Origin: JBCCCJ01 sp039029315
Lineage (GTDB): Bacteria; Bacteroidota; Bacteroidia; J057
Direction: 5' to 3'
Length of the DNA stretch: 64,000 nucleotides
Assembly: GCA_039029315.1 (NCBI GenBank)
Contig: JBCCGK010000006.1
Coordinates: 1-64,000, forward strand
Part shown: in pieces, positions 9,048 through 17,681 of the stretch
Numbering within the stretch: position 1 is the first letter of the stretch
Layout of the letters: the number at the start of each line of letters is the position of its first letter
The notes under the pieces: generated by a model
What the model was told of the DNA's origin: nothing
The model's input: the letters and a program-made list of their open reading frames with translations, nothing else
Database searches by the model: none
Translations under genes and position numbers: made by a program

Positions 9048-10256
9048 ATGGGTAGAGATCTCCAATTACTCATTATTCTGAGCGTGTTTTTGCTCTATCT
9101 GTATCTCAAAATCAATGGGATCATCAAGCAACTTCTCCCGGAAAAATACAAATTGCCACTTCGACTTACTGTGTGGGGAGGAATGGGAGTATTGGTAGGT
9201 ATCTACATCATTCGGGCGTATAATCCATTTGGACTGAGACATATGATGCCAGATGCTTTCTATTATCCTCTGTGGTTTGCGCTGGTATATATGGTGCAGA
9301 CCGTTCCCTACTTGCTCCTGATTGATTTGCTCATCCTGCCTTTGTATTCGATTTACAAAAAGAACAAACCCAGCTATAGGTCCATTCGAGCCAAAGTCCT
9401 CATGGCCATCATGGGCTTCTTTTTGCTATATGTACCCTTGAGGATGTGGTATGATGACAGCAATGTTCGGGTGTTGGAGATGAGCTATGAGAAAGAACAG
9501 CTAGCGCGTGATCTGGAAGATCTTAAGATCGTCTTGATTGCTGATATTCAACTCGATGCCTACACCACTGAAGAGGAAGTGCTCAATTATCTCAATAAGG
9601 TCAATGATCTGGAGCCTGATTTGGTTCTGCTTGCTGGAGATTATATTACGGGAACGCCCAATTATATCGACCCGATTGGCAAACTTCTTCCAACCCTCAA
9701 AGCCAAATATGGAGTAATCGGATGTGCAGGAGATCATGATCATTGGGCCTATAGAGGAGGAGACTGGGGAAAAAATCAAGCGCGCAGCATTCGTGAGGTA
9801 AAAGAGAGTTTGGAAAGCGGTGGGATTCCCTTACTGATTGATGAAAATCGTGATATCCGCATAGGAGAATCTGTGATTAAATTGACTTCAACCAATCAGA
9901 CGTATGCAGCGGATATTTCCAATGAAGTACTGGATTCCTTAACGCTGGATACCACCGACTATGATCTGAAAATTTTCCTCAATCATCAGCCAAAGACCCG
10001 CTTGGTCAAAAAAGCCTCAGCAACAGGCTATGATTTCTTCCTGGCTGGCCATACACATGGAGGCCAGGTCAAGTTTCTCTTTCCATTCTTTAGCTTTACC
10101 ACAGCTGGACTGGGACAAGATAGCGGCTATATCAAAGGAGAATACAGATACGAAGACATGTTGATCGCGGTCTGTTCAGGTTTGGGCATGTCTATTGCGC
10201 CGATTCGCTACAATTGCACTCCGGATATTGTACTAATCCGCTTAAAAGCTTCTTAA
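9048..10256 (+). CDS. Membrane metallophosphoesterase with variant metal motifs
   Basis: The N-terminal 130 residues form four hydrophobic segments. The rest is a calcineurin-like phosphoesterase of the YkuE/YaeI type. Visible motifs are ADIQLD (residues 165-170), LLAGDYI (195-201), CAGDHDHW (226-233), LNHQP (311-315) and GHTHGGQ (334-340). Two ligand motifs depart from consensus: the usual D-x-H is D-I-Q, and GNH(D/E) is GDHD. The last two histidine motifs are normal. Its stop overlaps the stop of the convergent DUF5685 gene. Activity on phospholipid or nucleotide substrates is possible but not shown. Confidence 0.85.
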   Translation: MGRDLQLLIILSVFLLYLYLKINGIIKQLLPEKYKLPLRLTVWGGMGVLVGIYIIRAYNPFGLRHMMPDAFYYPLWFALVYMVQTVPYLLLIDLLILPLYSIYKKNKPSYRSIRAKVLMAIMGFFLLYVPLRMWYDDSNVRVLEMSYEKEQLARDLEDLKIVLIADIQLDAYTTEEEVLNYLNKVNDLEPDLVLLAGDYITGTPNYIDPIGKLLPTLKAKYGVIGCAGDHDHWAYRGGDWGKNQARSIREVKESLESGGIPLLIDENRDIRIGESVIKLTSTNQTYAADISNEVLDSLTLDTTDYDLKIFLNHQPKTRLVKKASATGYDFFLAGHTHGGQVKFLFPFFSFTTAGLGQDSGYIKGEYRYEDMLIAVCSGLGMSIAPIRYNCTPDIVLIRLKAS

Positions 10257-11704
10257 CAGCTGCAATCACACCCTCCACAATCTCCACAACAATTGCCTCC
10301 ACAATCACCGCAGCAACCGTCTACACAATTGCTACAAGAATTATCACAGCAGTTTTCACAGCCTGTGCAGCAACCTTCAAGCCAAAAGCCACAGCAGTTA
10401 TTGGCACAATCTTCCATGCAGGGGCCACAATTCTCCCCACAAGCAGGACCTGTGTTTTGAGTAGACCCTCGGATGCCTGTGAGCATCAATATTCCAGCAA
10501 GCAAAGTCCCTAATCCCAAAAAGATCCACTGCCACCAGCTCACTTTCTTATCTCCTTTCTTTCCTTTCCGGGCTTTTTTCAGTTTTCGTTTCCATTTCCG
10601 CTTAAAGAACCACCATCCAATCCCCATGGCCCCGCCTCCACCGCCGCTCATCAGCAAGAGATTGCTCCACATGGGATCGCTGGCCACAAGCCCTCCATCG
10701 ATTCTCGCTGCTCCATGAAGCTGACTCGCCAGAAGACAAACCACAACGGCTGCGTAACTCACAACAGCCGGCTTCCACCAGACAGGATATACCGGAGCAA
10801 TTGTCTCTGCTTCGGAAGTGCTGGGTGCAGGACAGGCACAGGAACCGCCCCCTGTTCTTGCCTGAAGATTGGTCTTCAATCGATTCTGAAAAGCCCGAAT
10901 GTGTTTGGCAGCAATAGGCAAATGGGGGAGGTATGTTTGTATTTGGTCCCGATGGGATTCGATATCCGCGATGACTGCTGATTTTCTCTCACAATCAAGG
11001 CTGAAGGGCTGATCCTGCATCCCTGCCCGAATCCCATTGAAGTTTCCTTTCTGTGCATCCTCTTCAAAATCTTCCAGCGCGTCTAACTTATACATCAAAG
11101 CGCCAAAATGATAGCCGATATGCCGCATGGTGTCAGCAAGCTCAGATTTCCCTAATGTCTGTGCCCCCCACTCGAATACTGTTGCTGTCAACTCTGCTGT
11201 TGGTTCTGCGAAATACATCAAATTCTGCTCAAACCCTTTTTCTTGTTCTCTGATCTCTTGCTCCTGGATCCATGCCCAACATTGCTCTGTTTCGAATCCC
11301 CAGGCAGCAAATTGTGCATTTACCTTCCGAAAGGCAGGACGATACACTCTTTTCACCCCACGCCAAACAATGCTGCGACTGTCCTTGATATTGTCATCCA
11401 CCTTCAGTTCGGCCAGCAAGAGGTTGGCCGCAGCAGCAAATTCAAGAGAAATGGGAATGGCCTTGTCTGCTTTTGGTAATTCCAGACAGTGATAAGGCCG
11501 GAGTCCATGTTGCCAGGGATCGGCTTGTCCCTCCAATGCAGAAAGAATTTCACTCAAAAAGACCACATCAAAATTCAGCATCATCCGTGAGGCATGGCCG
11601 TATCGAAGGCCCATCACCTTACACGTTCCGCAATAGTGTTGTCGAAAATTCTGGCGGGCTTCATCGTGATGAGAGCAGCCCTGGGGTTTCATGAGTCCAA
11701 ACAT
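10253..11704 (-). CDS. DUF5685-family protein with cysteine-rich C-terminal tail
   Basis: The start MFGLMKPQGC is chosen because DUF5685 proteins begin this way; the ATG 45 bases upstream is less likely. The N-terminal domain shows C10 and the pair C25-x2-C28 (HYCGTCKVMG) and the helical 'D....LSEILSAL' region, as in DUF5685. About residues 290-375 hold two hydrophobic segments and a very basic linker (KRKWKRKLKKARKGKKGDKK). The final 65 residues contain 22 cysteines in CC and CxxC spacings with glycines, which suggests a metal-binding or disulphide-rich tail. DUF5685 has no established function. Confidence 0.75.
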   Translation of the reverse strand: MFGLMKPQGCSHHDEARQNFRQHYCGTCKVMGLRYGHASRMMLNFDVVFLSEILSALEGQADPWQHGLRPYHCLELPKADKAIPISLEFAAAANLLLAELKVDDNIKDSRSIVWRGVKRVYRPAFRKVNAQFAAWGFETEQCWAWIQEQEIREQEKGFEQNLMYFAEPTAELTATVFEWGAQTLGKSELADTMRHIGYHFGALMYKLDALEDFEEDAQKGNFNGIRAGMQDQPFSLDCERKSAVIADIESHRDQIQTYLPHLPIAAKHIRAFQNRLKTNLQARTGGGSCACPAPSTSEAETIAPVYPVWWKPAVVSYAAVVVCLLASQLHGAARIDGGLVASDPMWSNLLLMSGGGGGAMGIGWWFFKRKWKRKLKKARKGKKGDKKVSWWQWIFLGLGTLLAGILMLTGIRGSTQNTGPACGENCGPCMEDCANNCCGFWLEGCCTGCENCCDNSCSNCVDGCCGDCGGNCCGDCGGCDCSC

Positions 11705-11831
11705 AAGAGACAATATTTCCCCTATAATCGTGTGTAAGCCTTTTCCCATCCAGTTAGATTTTTCAGTTAGGGGAAAATTCAGGATACTTGGGGAGAATCA
11801 ACGGATCATTTTTTTCACTAACCCCAATCGC

Positions 11832-13541
11832 ATGACTACTACTCCGAAAATTTTCATTGGCATCTTTTGTTTTTTCGTCCTGTGTCTTGGCTGCCAACCT
11901 GACCAAACAAACGATCCAGGCCCGCCCAATATCATCCTCATCATGGGGGACGACATGGGCTACTCTGATCTAGGGTGCTATGGAGGGGAAATCAACACTC
12001 CCAATCTTGATGCCCTGGCTGCAAATGGGCTTCGGTTCACCCAGTTTTACAATGGAGCGAGATGTTGTCCGACACGTGCCTCCTTGCTGACGGGTCTGTA
12101 TGCGCATCAGGCCGGGGTCGGCCACATGATGAGTGATCGAGGCACGCCTGCCTTTCAGGGAGATCTCAGTCACAATGCTGTGACGATTGCAGAAGCCCTC
12201 AAAGGTGCCGGGTATAGTACTTATATGTCTGGCAAATGGCATGTAACTCCTTATTTGCCCAAGCTTGGCCCCAATCCTCCCAAAGACAATTGGCCGCGAC
12301 AACGAGGGTTTGACCAGTTCTTTGGAATGATTACCGGTGCTGGCAGTTTTTACGATCCTCGTGGATTGGCACGCGACAACGAATACATCGTTCCTCGTGA
12401 TGGGTTCTATTTCACCAATGACATCAGCGATTACGCCATCGAAAGAATTGAGCAGCACCAGGCAGACAATCCCTTCTTCATGTATGTCTCCTATACCGCC
12501 GCTCACTGGCCCATGCATGCTTTGCCAGAAGATATCGCCAAATACAAAGGACGGTATGACGAAGGTTGGGATGTTATGCGTGCCAAACGTGTAGAAAAAA
12601 TGCAACAAATGGGGCTTATTGATCCCCAATGGACCATCAATGAGCGAGATTCTGTCGTGGAAGCCTGGACAGATGAAGTGGAGCATCGAGAATGGGAAAT
12701 TGCCAATATGGAAGTCTATGCTGCCATGGTGGACAATATGGATCAGGGAATCGGACGAATTGTTGATGCACTCAAGGCCAAAGGCCAATTGGACAATACC
12801 CTCATCTTCTTTCTTCAGGACAATGGAGCCTGTGCAGAAGAACTGGAATGGATTGCGAAACGCCCTCCCGCCGAAGAACGTGTGCCGCTCAAAGATGGCG
12901 AATTACAAACCGATATGGTCCCACTCATGACCAGAGACGGGAAACCGGTTCGCATGGGTCCCGGCGTCATGCCAGGTCCTGCGGACACCTATACTGCCTA
13001 TGGAAAAGCCTGGGCCAATGCCAGCAATACGCCTTTCCGATTGTACAAACACTGGGTACATGAAGGCGGCATCTCGACACCACTGATCGTACATTATCCC
13101 AATGGATTCGAAGACAGAGGCGTGTTTCGCCGTCATCCCAGTCATCTTATTGACATCATGGCCACTTGTGTGGATGTGGCTGGGGCAAGCTATCCTTCCC
13201 GATACAATGACAATGCCATCACACCTATGGCTGGCGTCAGTCTTGTCCCTGCCTTTGCAGATCAATCTCTGAATCGAGAAGCGATCTATTGGGAACATGA
13301 AGGGAACCGGGCGGTCAGGATGGGAAAATGGAAATTGATTTCTGAAGGCAATACCAACCGAAGTTTTCTCTGGGACAAAGAATCAGACCTCCCAATCGAA
13401 GCCTGGGAATTATTTGATATGGAGGCAGACCGCACAGAGACCAATGATCTCTCTGACCAACATCCTGAACTCGTAGAGAAAATGTCAGGCATGTGGATGG
13501 CATGGGCCAAAGACGTTGGTGCAGTACCCAGACCCAATTAA
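11832..13541 (+). CDS. Lipoprotein sulfatase (arylsulfatase type)
   Basis: The 569-residue protein begins with a lipoprotein signal (FVLCLGC, lipobox cysteine 21). The sulfatase core follows: the metal aspartates in IILIMGDDMG (D40, D41), the formylglycine motif C78-x-P-x-R (CCPTR ASLLTG) and the 'SGKWHV' block with a lysine and histidine. The later 'FFLQDNGA' motif supplies the remaining metal ligands. It therefore needs an anaerobic or FGE-type maturation enzyme that is not in this window. The substrate is a sulfated glycan or aryl sulfate, not resolvable here. An in-frame ATG at 11691 overlaps the DUF5685 gene and is rejected. Confidence 0.92.
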   Translation: MTTTPKIFIGIFCFFVLCLGCQPDQTNDPGPPNIILIMGDDMGYSDLGCYGGEINTPNLDALAANGLRFTQFYNGARCCPTRASLLTGLYAHQAGVGHMMSDRGTPAFQGDLSHNAVTIAEALKGAGYSTYMSGKWHVTPYLPKLGPNPPKDNWPRQRGFDQFFGMITGAGSFYDPRGLARDNEYIVPRDGFYFTNDISDYAIERIEQHQADNPFFMYVSYTAAHWPMHALPEDIAKYKGRYDEGWDVMRAKRVEKMQQMGLIDPQWTINERDSVVEAWTDEVEHREWEIANMEVYAAMVDNMDQGIGRIVDALKAKGQLDNTLIFFLQDNGACAEELEWIAKRPPAEERVPLKDGELQTDMVPLMTRDGKPVRMGPGVMPGPADTYTAYGKAWANASNTPFRLYKHWVHEGGISTPLIVHYPNGFEDRGVFRRHPSHLIDIMATCVDVAGASYPSRYNDNAITPMAGVSLVPAFADQSLNREAIYWEHEGNRAVRMGKWKLISEGNTNRSFLWDKESDLPIEAWELFDMEADRTETNDLSDQHPELVEKMSGMWMAWAKDVGAVPRPN

Positions 13542-13626
13542 ATCTGGCAGCTTGGTCAAAAGATGAGGCAGTAACAACACAAGCGTTCGTCCATCTATGA
13601 TGATCGATCAAATCAAGGGAAAGGCA

Positions 13627-14049
13627 TTACTCTTCGTCAGGTAAAATGGGAAGACTTTGGAGGTAAGCATCCATTGGCTCCCAATAGTAGGTAAACCAAC
13701 CTTTCTCTATCCGATCCAGCATCGTAAGCGGGACACCATCCTGGGTGAATTTCAGGATGGTGTCCTTGCCTTCCTGGAATAGTTGAATCAGGATTCTTGA
13801 TCGATGTCCAATGGGCCACTCTTCTTCATTTGTCCACCATTGTTGCTCAATCAGGGCCCCATTGGAAAGAGAGACATTGACAGCATCACAGTATCCATCA
13901 TACATACTCGAATGTCCATCTATTTCTCTTGAAATATGGCAAGCGGCCCTGGAAAAAGCTTCATGATGTTCAGTGGTCATATACACCTGGAATACATCGA
14001 AAGAGGAAATATCCTTGAAGCGGTACTGATGTTGGATCGTTTGGTTCAT
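13627..14049 (-). CDS. SRPBCC (AHSA1-like) domain protein, paralogue B
   Basis: The 140-residue protein has the START/Bet v1-like AHSA1 layout: an opening strand 'IQHQYRFKDIS', a central 'YDGYCDAVN' and 'IEQQWW' with 'WPIGHRSRI', and a final amphipathic helix after 'GWFTYYWEPM'. It is clearly paralogous to the gene at 15364, with most motifs shared. It is the last gene of a minus-strand run that also contains an ECF sigma factor. The in-frame ATG 48 bases upstream adds an unlikely leader. Confidence 0.8.
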   Translation of the reverse strand: MNQTIQHQYRFKDISSFDVFQVYMTTEHHEAFSRAACHISREIDGHSSMYDGYCDAVNVSLSNGALIEQQWWTNEEEWPIGHRSRILIQLFQEGKDTILKFTQDGVPLTMLDRIEKGWFTYYWEPMDAYLQSLPILPDEE

Positions 14050-14121
14050 ATTGGGAGGATTTAGTATCTCTGTCTTCAACATCAGTATACGAAACAATGT
14101 AGCTCAGGATTTCCCCTCAAA

Positions 14122-14553
14122 TCATTTTTTGAGAATTGTTTTTCGGTAGATCCAGGACAGGCAGCCCCCCAACAAAGCACCCTCAATGGTATGATAACTT
14201 GAGTCCAACAAGACAGATTCAAAGGGAATCGGCATGGTCGCATATTCAATGATACCTCCTTCCAATGCATCCCAGGTAAATCCAATGAGTCCTCCAAACA
14301 CCAATCCGGTTCGAGACGGAGACCACTTCCAGTGTCTGCTGCTATATTCCTGGAAAATGGGAAACAGAAACGTCTGAATCACACAATACAAAAAGTAGGC
14401 AATCCCGATCACAGGGATCAGGTAGTGCTCTCGGGTAATATGTCCGATACGTTCATGGAACCAGTTGCCAAAAATCAGGTCATGAAAGACATATCCCAGG
14501 TTAAAAAAGATCACGAAGGCAGTGATGCTGCCGATAACAAGATATCTTTGCAT
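14122..14553 (-). CDS. Four-helix membrane protein of unknown function
   Basis: I do not recognise a named family. From MQRYLVIG the 143-residue protein has about four hydrophobic segments, with conserved-looking polar residues inside them (FHDLIFGNWF, FTWDALEGGIIEYA). The in-frame ATG at 14622 would overlap the sigma-factor gene and adds 23 residues. It lies between the sigma factor and the second SRPBCC gene on the same strand, so it is probably co-transcribed. Confidence 0.65.
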   Translation of the reverse strand: MQRYLVIGSITAFVIFFNLGYVFHDLIFGNWFHERIGHITREHYLIPVIGIAYFLYCVIQTFLFPIFQEYSSRHWKWSPSRTGLVFGGLIGFTWDALEGGIIEYATMPIPFESVLLDSSYHTIEGALLGGCLSWIYRKTILKK

Positions 14554-14593
14554 GATGAAATAGATGAAAAGTTGAAATAGAGTGGCAGGAAAA

Positions 14594-15367
14594 TTATTCT
14601 GCGACAGAAGCCGCATGTTCAAGATGACAAAGGTGAAACTCTACCCCCTTGGATTCTAATGGCTGAATCGCTTTGACCAGAAGAGTTCGCAGCTCATATA
14701 AGGCCTCTTTTGTGCTGGATTCTCGCTCGCGAACCATGCGCAATGCCATCAACTCACGTCGAGTTTCCGCCTTCGGATTGTAAAAACCATTCATCTCTGT
14801 ACACTGCTGACAGTTTCCGTGTTGGTTGATCAAGGAACATTTGTCAAAAAACAATCGACTCATGCGTTTTCGACCATTTTCCAGGGCATGCTTCACCTGA
14901 CTGTTGCTGAGCTCAGTAATCTGTTCAATTTCCCTCACCTTGTAGTCATATATATCTTTGAGGAGGATACAGATTTGCTGTTCGATTGGCAGGGTTTTGC
15001 CAATACAAGTGAAACAGAAATCAATGTTCTCGCGGATCGAAAAAGTCCCGGAAGCGGTTTGAGAGATGTCCACCATCTTTTTCAGGAAAGCCGGATTTTG
15101 CATCGCCTTTTCTTTATTTTTCTCAAGGATATCACTGCTCCAACGATTCTTGGATTTGAGATAATCTCTTGCTTTGTTGGTGGCGATCCCAAACAACCAG
15201 GTAGAAAGAGAAGCATCTCCTTTGTATGAGTCAATACTTTCCAAAGCAGCTACAAAGGTGTCTTGCACAATATCCTCTGCAATATCCCTTCGGGCGACCA
15301 GGCGAAAAGCAAAATTGAGCATTCTCTTATACTCCTTTCGATAGGTGTCTTCTAATTCCGCTTTCAT
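14594..15367 (-). CDS. ECF-type sigma-70 factor with C-terminal zinc-like cysteine motif
   Basis: Region 2 spans about residues 8-75 (DIAEDIVQDTFVAAL, STWLFGIATNKARDYL) and region 4 about 120-173 (LPIEQQICILLKDIYDYKVREIEQ, then a helix-turn-helix). The protein then continues about 80 residues beyond region 4, with C177-x8-C186-x2-C189 (KCSLINQHGNCQQC), a likely metal site. No anti-sigma factor is adjacent. Its start overlaps the stop of the upstream SRPBCC gene by four bases (ATGA), indicating translational coupling and a functional link to SRPBCC proteins. Confidence 0.88.
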   Translation of the reverse strand: MKAELEDTYRKEYKRMLNFAFRLVARRDIAEDIVQDTFVAALESIDSYKGDASLSTWLFGIATNKARDYLKSKNRWSSDILEKNKEKAMQNPAFLKKMVDISQTASGTFSIRENIDFCFTCIGKTLPIEQQICILLKDIYDYKVREIEQITELSNSQVKHALENGRKRMSRLFFDKCSLINQHGNCQQCTEMNGFYNPKAETRRELMALRMVRERESSTKEALYELRTLLVKAIQPLESKGVEFHLCHLEHAASVAE

Positions 15368-15777
15368 GATTCGTCAGTCTCTGATTGAAGAAATATAGCA
15401 AGAGGGTTCCAATAGTAGGTAAACCAACCTTTTTCTATTTGTTCAGAAAGCATAACAGGCACCTCTTCCTGTGTGAATGTCAGCACTGTATCAGGTCCTG
15501 ATTCGGCCAATTCCAGGATGATCCTGGACCGATGTCCTTCTGGCCAGGCATCTTCATGCGCCCACCACTGCTGTTCTATTCGCTTGCCAGGGTTTAGGGA
15601 CAGATTGATGGCGTGACAATACCCATCGTACATGGAAGATCTCCCGTTCACTTCTCTTGAAATGGTACAAGAAGACTGGGTGAATGCCTTATGACTCTTT
15701 GTATCCATATACGCTTCAAAAATCAATGCTGGCGAAATGCCCTCAAATCTGTATTGATGTTGGATGGTTTCAGTCAT
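15364..15777 (-). CDS. SRPBCC (AHSA1-like) domain protein, paralogue A
   Basis: The 137-residue Bet v1-like protein shares nearly all blocks with the protein at 13627: IQHQYRFEGIS, SREVNGRSSMYDGYCHAIN, IEQQWW, GHRSRI and EKGWFTYYWNP. SRPBCC domains bind small hydrophobic ligands. It overlaps the gene upstream (15774) and the sigma factor downstream by four bases each, so the three are co-translated. A ligand-sensing or stress role together with the sigma factor is inference. Confidence 0.85.
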   Translation of the reverse strand: MTETIQHQYRFEGISPALIFEAYMDTKSHKAFTQSSCTISREVNGRSSMYDGYCHAINLSLNPGKRIEQQWWAHEDAWPEGHRSRIILELAESGPDTVLTFTQEEVPVMLSEQIEKGWFTYYWNPLAIFLQSETDES

Positions 15778-16031
15778 GATGTCAGTTGTTGATTCAAGTT
15801 CTGCGCTTCCTTAAAGGCATCTATTGCCAGAGCCGTATTGATCAGAAAAACTGTTCCGAACATCAAGGCATACACATTGGCATCCAGTTCCTTCACCTGA
15901 AATTCTACAACTGTCAGTGAAATAGCTCCAATCGTCAGCAAACTGCCAATCAAGATTTTTTGTCGATTGTACACATAGCCCAGTCCCATCAAAAAGAAGT
16001 TTCCTAAGGCTGCAAGAATTGGTCGTTTCAT
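15774..16031 (-). CDS. Small membrane protein, first gene of the sigma/SRPBCC operon
   Basis: The 85-residue protein has three hydrophobic stretches (about 8-20, 27-45, 53-70) and a short polar tail. No family is recognised. It is the first gene of the operon and its stop overlaps the start of the SRPBCC gene by four bases. The 130 bp between it and the divergent serine hydrolase at 16162 presumably holds both promoters; no clear TAnnTTTG element is visible there. Confidence 0.6.
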   Translation of the reverse strand: MKRPILAALGNFFLMGLGYVYNRQKILIGSLLTIGAISLTVVEFQVKELDANVYALMFGTVFLINTALAIDAFKEAQNLNQQLTS

Positions 16032-16161
16032 TTTTCTAGTTTTTTTTGTAGTTACAACCTTTAGTAGAAGTTCGATGGAATTTTGACCCTAATTTATAAG
16101 GATTATTTTTCAAATTTCACAAAACTCACTAACAATCAACTTATTAACTTTCTCCCTCCTC

Positions 16162-17433
16162 ATGAATATTGCTACTCCTACCCTCTCTGCCATACTTGGA
16201 CTCCTCTTGTATGCCTCCACTGTTTTCAGCCAATCCATTCCCATTTGTCAAGCTGAAGAGGTTGGCATGTCCGCAGATCGCCTGGAACGCATTCATCAGC
16301 ATTTCCAGCAGATGATTGATGACAACAAAATAGCAGGAATGCAGACCCTTGTTGCCCGCAGAGGCAAGATCGCACATTTTCAATCCAGTGGATATGCAGA
16401 TATAGAGACCCAAAAGGCATTGGACGAGGGATCGATTTTTCGTATTTATTCCATGACCAAACCCATTGCCTCAGTCGGCTTGATGATGCTGTATGAAGAA
16501 GGAAAATTCCAACTCAATGACCCTGTCTCCAAGTTCATCCCTTCCTTCAAACGGATGAAGGCGGTCGTCAGAGATGACAAAAGCCATGACACAGAAGCTG
16601 TCAAAAAAGGCATGACCATCACGGACTTGCTCAGACATACCTCTGGCCTTGGATATGGCTGGGGCCCGGGAAATTATGTTGACTCTCTATATGCAGCTTC
16701 CGCCTCCAGAGGTGGGGACCGCAATCTGGAACAATTTGCCGATGCTGTTGCCGAACTTCCGCTGTATTTTCAACCGGGCAAACACTGGCGCTACGGGATC
16801 TCCACAGATATCGTCGGACGCCTGATTGAGGTCATGTCTGGCATGACGCTGGATGCTTACTTTAAGGAGCGCATATTTAAGCCCCTAAAAATGGAGGATA
16901 CTTTCTTTCAGGTTCCTGAAGACAAAGTAGATCGATATACTACCCACTATCGACCCAAAAGAGGGGGCGGGATTGAGGTGGCAGATCATCCTTCGACCAG
17001 TGCTGCGACCAGGAAAGTAAGCTTTTTCAGCGGAGGGGGTGGGCTTCAATCCACTTCATACGATTACTTTCGATTTTGTCAGATGCTCCTCAATGGAGGA
17101 GAATTGGATGGCGTCAGACTCCTTAGCCCGAAGACCATCGAACTCATGACCGTTGCCCATACAGATGGAATCACCTATGGCGGTGGACCTTTACATTATC
17201 CCAGCAAATCCAAGGGATTCGGTCTTGGTTTTTCCGTATCGACTGATCTGGCGGCCAACCAAAACCTTGGGTCGGAAGGCGCATATGGCTGGGGAGGGGC
17301 TGCTGGCACCTATTTTATCATTGACCCGAAAGAAGAACTTATTCTGATTCAGATGATTCAATTGCGGCCTTACACCCATCTCAATCACAGAGCACAATTC
17401 CATACATTGGTCTATCAAGCCATCGTAGAGTAG
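16162..17433 (+). CDS. Secreted class C beta-lactamase-family serine hydrolase
   Basis: A signal peptide ending near TVFSQS precedes a class C beta-lactamase/D-alanyl-D-alanine peptidase-like fold. The catalytic S97-x-x-K100 is in IYSMTKP. The tyrosine motif is Y-G-I-S (KHWRYGIS) and the C-terminal block includes GWGGAAGTYF. The 423-residue length is typical for the esterase/EstB-like members, which hydrolyse esters or peptides rather than antibiotics. No resistance role should be assumed. Confidence 0.88.
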   Translation: MNIATPTLSAILGLLLYASTVFSQSIPICQAEEVGMSADRLERIHQHFQQMIDDNKIAGMQTLVARRGKIAHFQSSGYADIETQKALDEGSIFRIYSMTKPIASVGLMMLYEEGKFQLNDPVSKFIPSFKRMKAVVRDDKSHDTEAVKKGMTITDLLRHTSGLGYGWGPGNYVDSLYAASASRGGDRNLEQFADAVAELPLYFQPGKHWRYGISTDIVGRLIEVMSGMTLDAYFKERIFKPLKMEDTFFQVPEDKVDRYTTHYRPKRGGGIEVADHPSTSAATRKVSFFSGGGGLQSTSYDYFRFCQMLLNGGELDGVRLLSPKTIELMTVAHTDGITYGGGPLHYPSKSKGFGLGFSVSTDLAANQNLGSEGAYGWGGAAGTYFIIDPKEELILIQMIQLRPYTHLNHRAQFHTLVYQAIVE

Positions 17434-17590
17434 GAATTCACTAGATCGACTCGGGAAGCACATTTGTCAGATTTTCTCCCAAGGATTCAATAAGGGAGGG
17501 GGGAATATTCGTTTCTTTTCTGGAGAAATGAGGGTGAGATATCCCCTTTTCTCCATTGCTGCCTTTTGCTATTGTCTTGTTTTAGTAACA

Positions 17591-17625
17591 CTCAAAAAAT
17601 AAGCTTTCGATTTTCAAACAGTCTC
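17591..17625. repeat. Remnant of the MITE right end
   Basis: The words CAAAAAATAAGC and GATTTTCAAACAGTCTCTGA match the last 35 bases of the full MITEs at 34596 and 53586. No left end or central hairpin is present upstream, so this is a truncated copy. It lies just before the outer-membrane protein gene. Confidence 0.6.
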
Positions 17626-17681
17626 TGAGCGTTATTTTTCTCATGTTACTTATCAGAAATTCATCATCCAAGGCTCAATAT

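Noticed and set aside
11970..12788. Long open frame (272 codons) on the minus strand inside the sulfatase gene
   Set aside because: It is antisense to a clear sulfatase with all catalytic motifs and shows no domain of its own.
16162..17433. Calling the class C beta-lactamase-like gene an antibiotic-resistance gene
   Set aside because: The motif set fits the broad serine hydrolase/esterase group and there is no resistance context.
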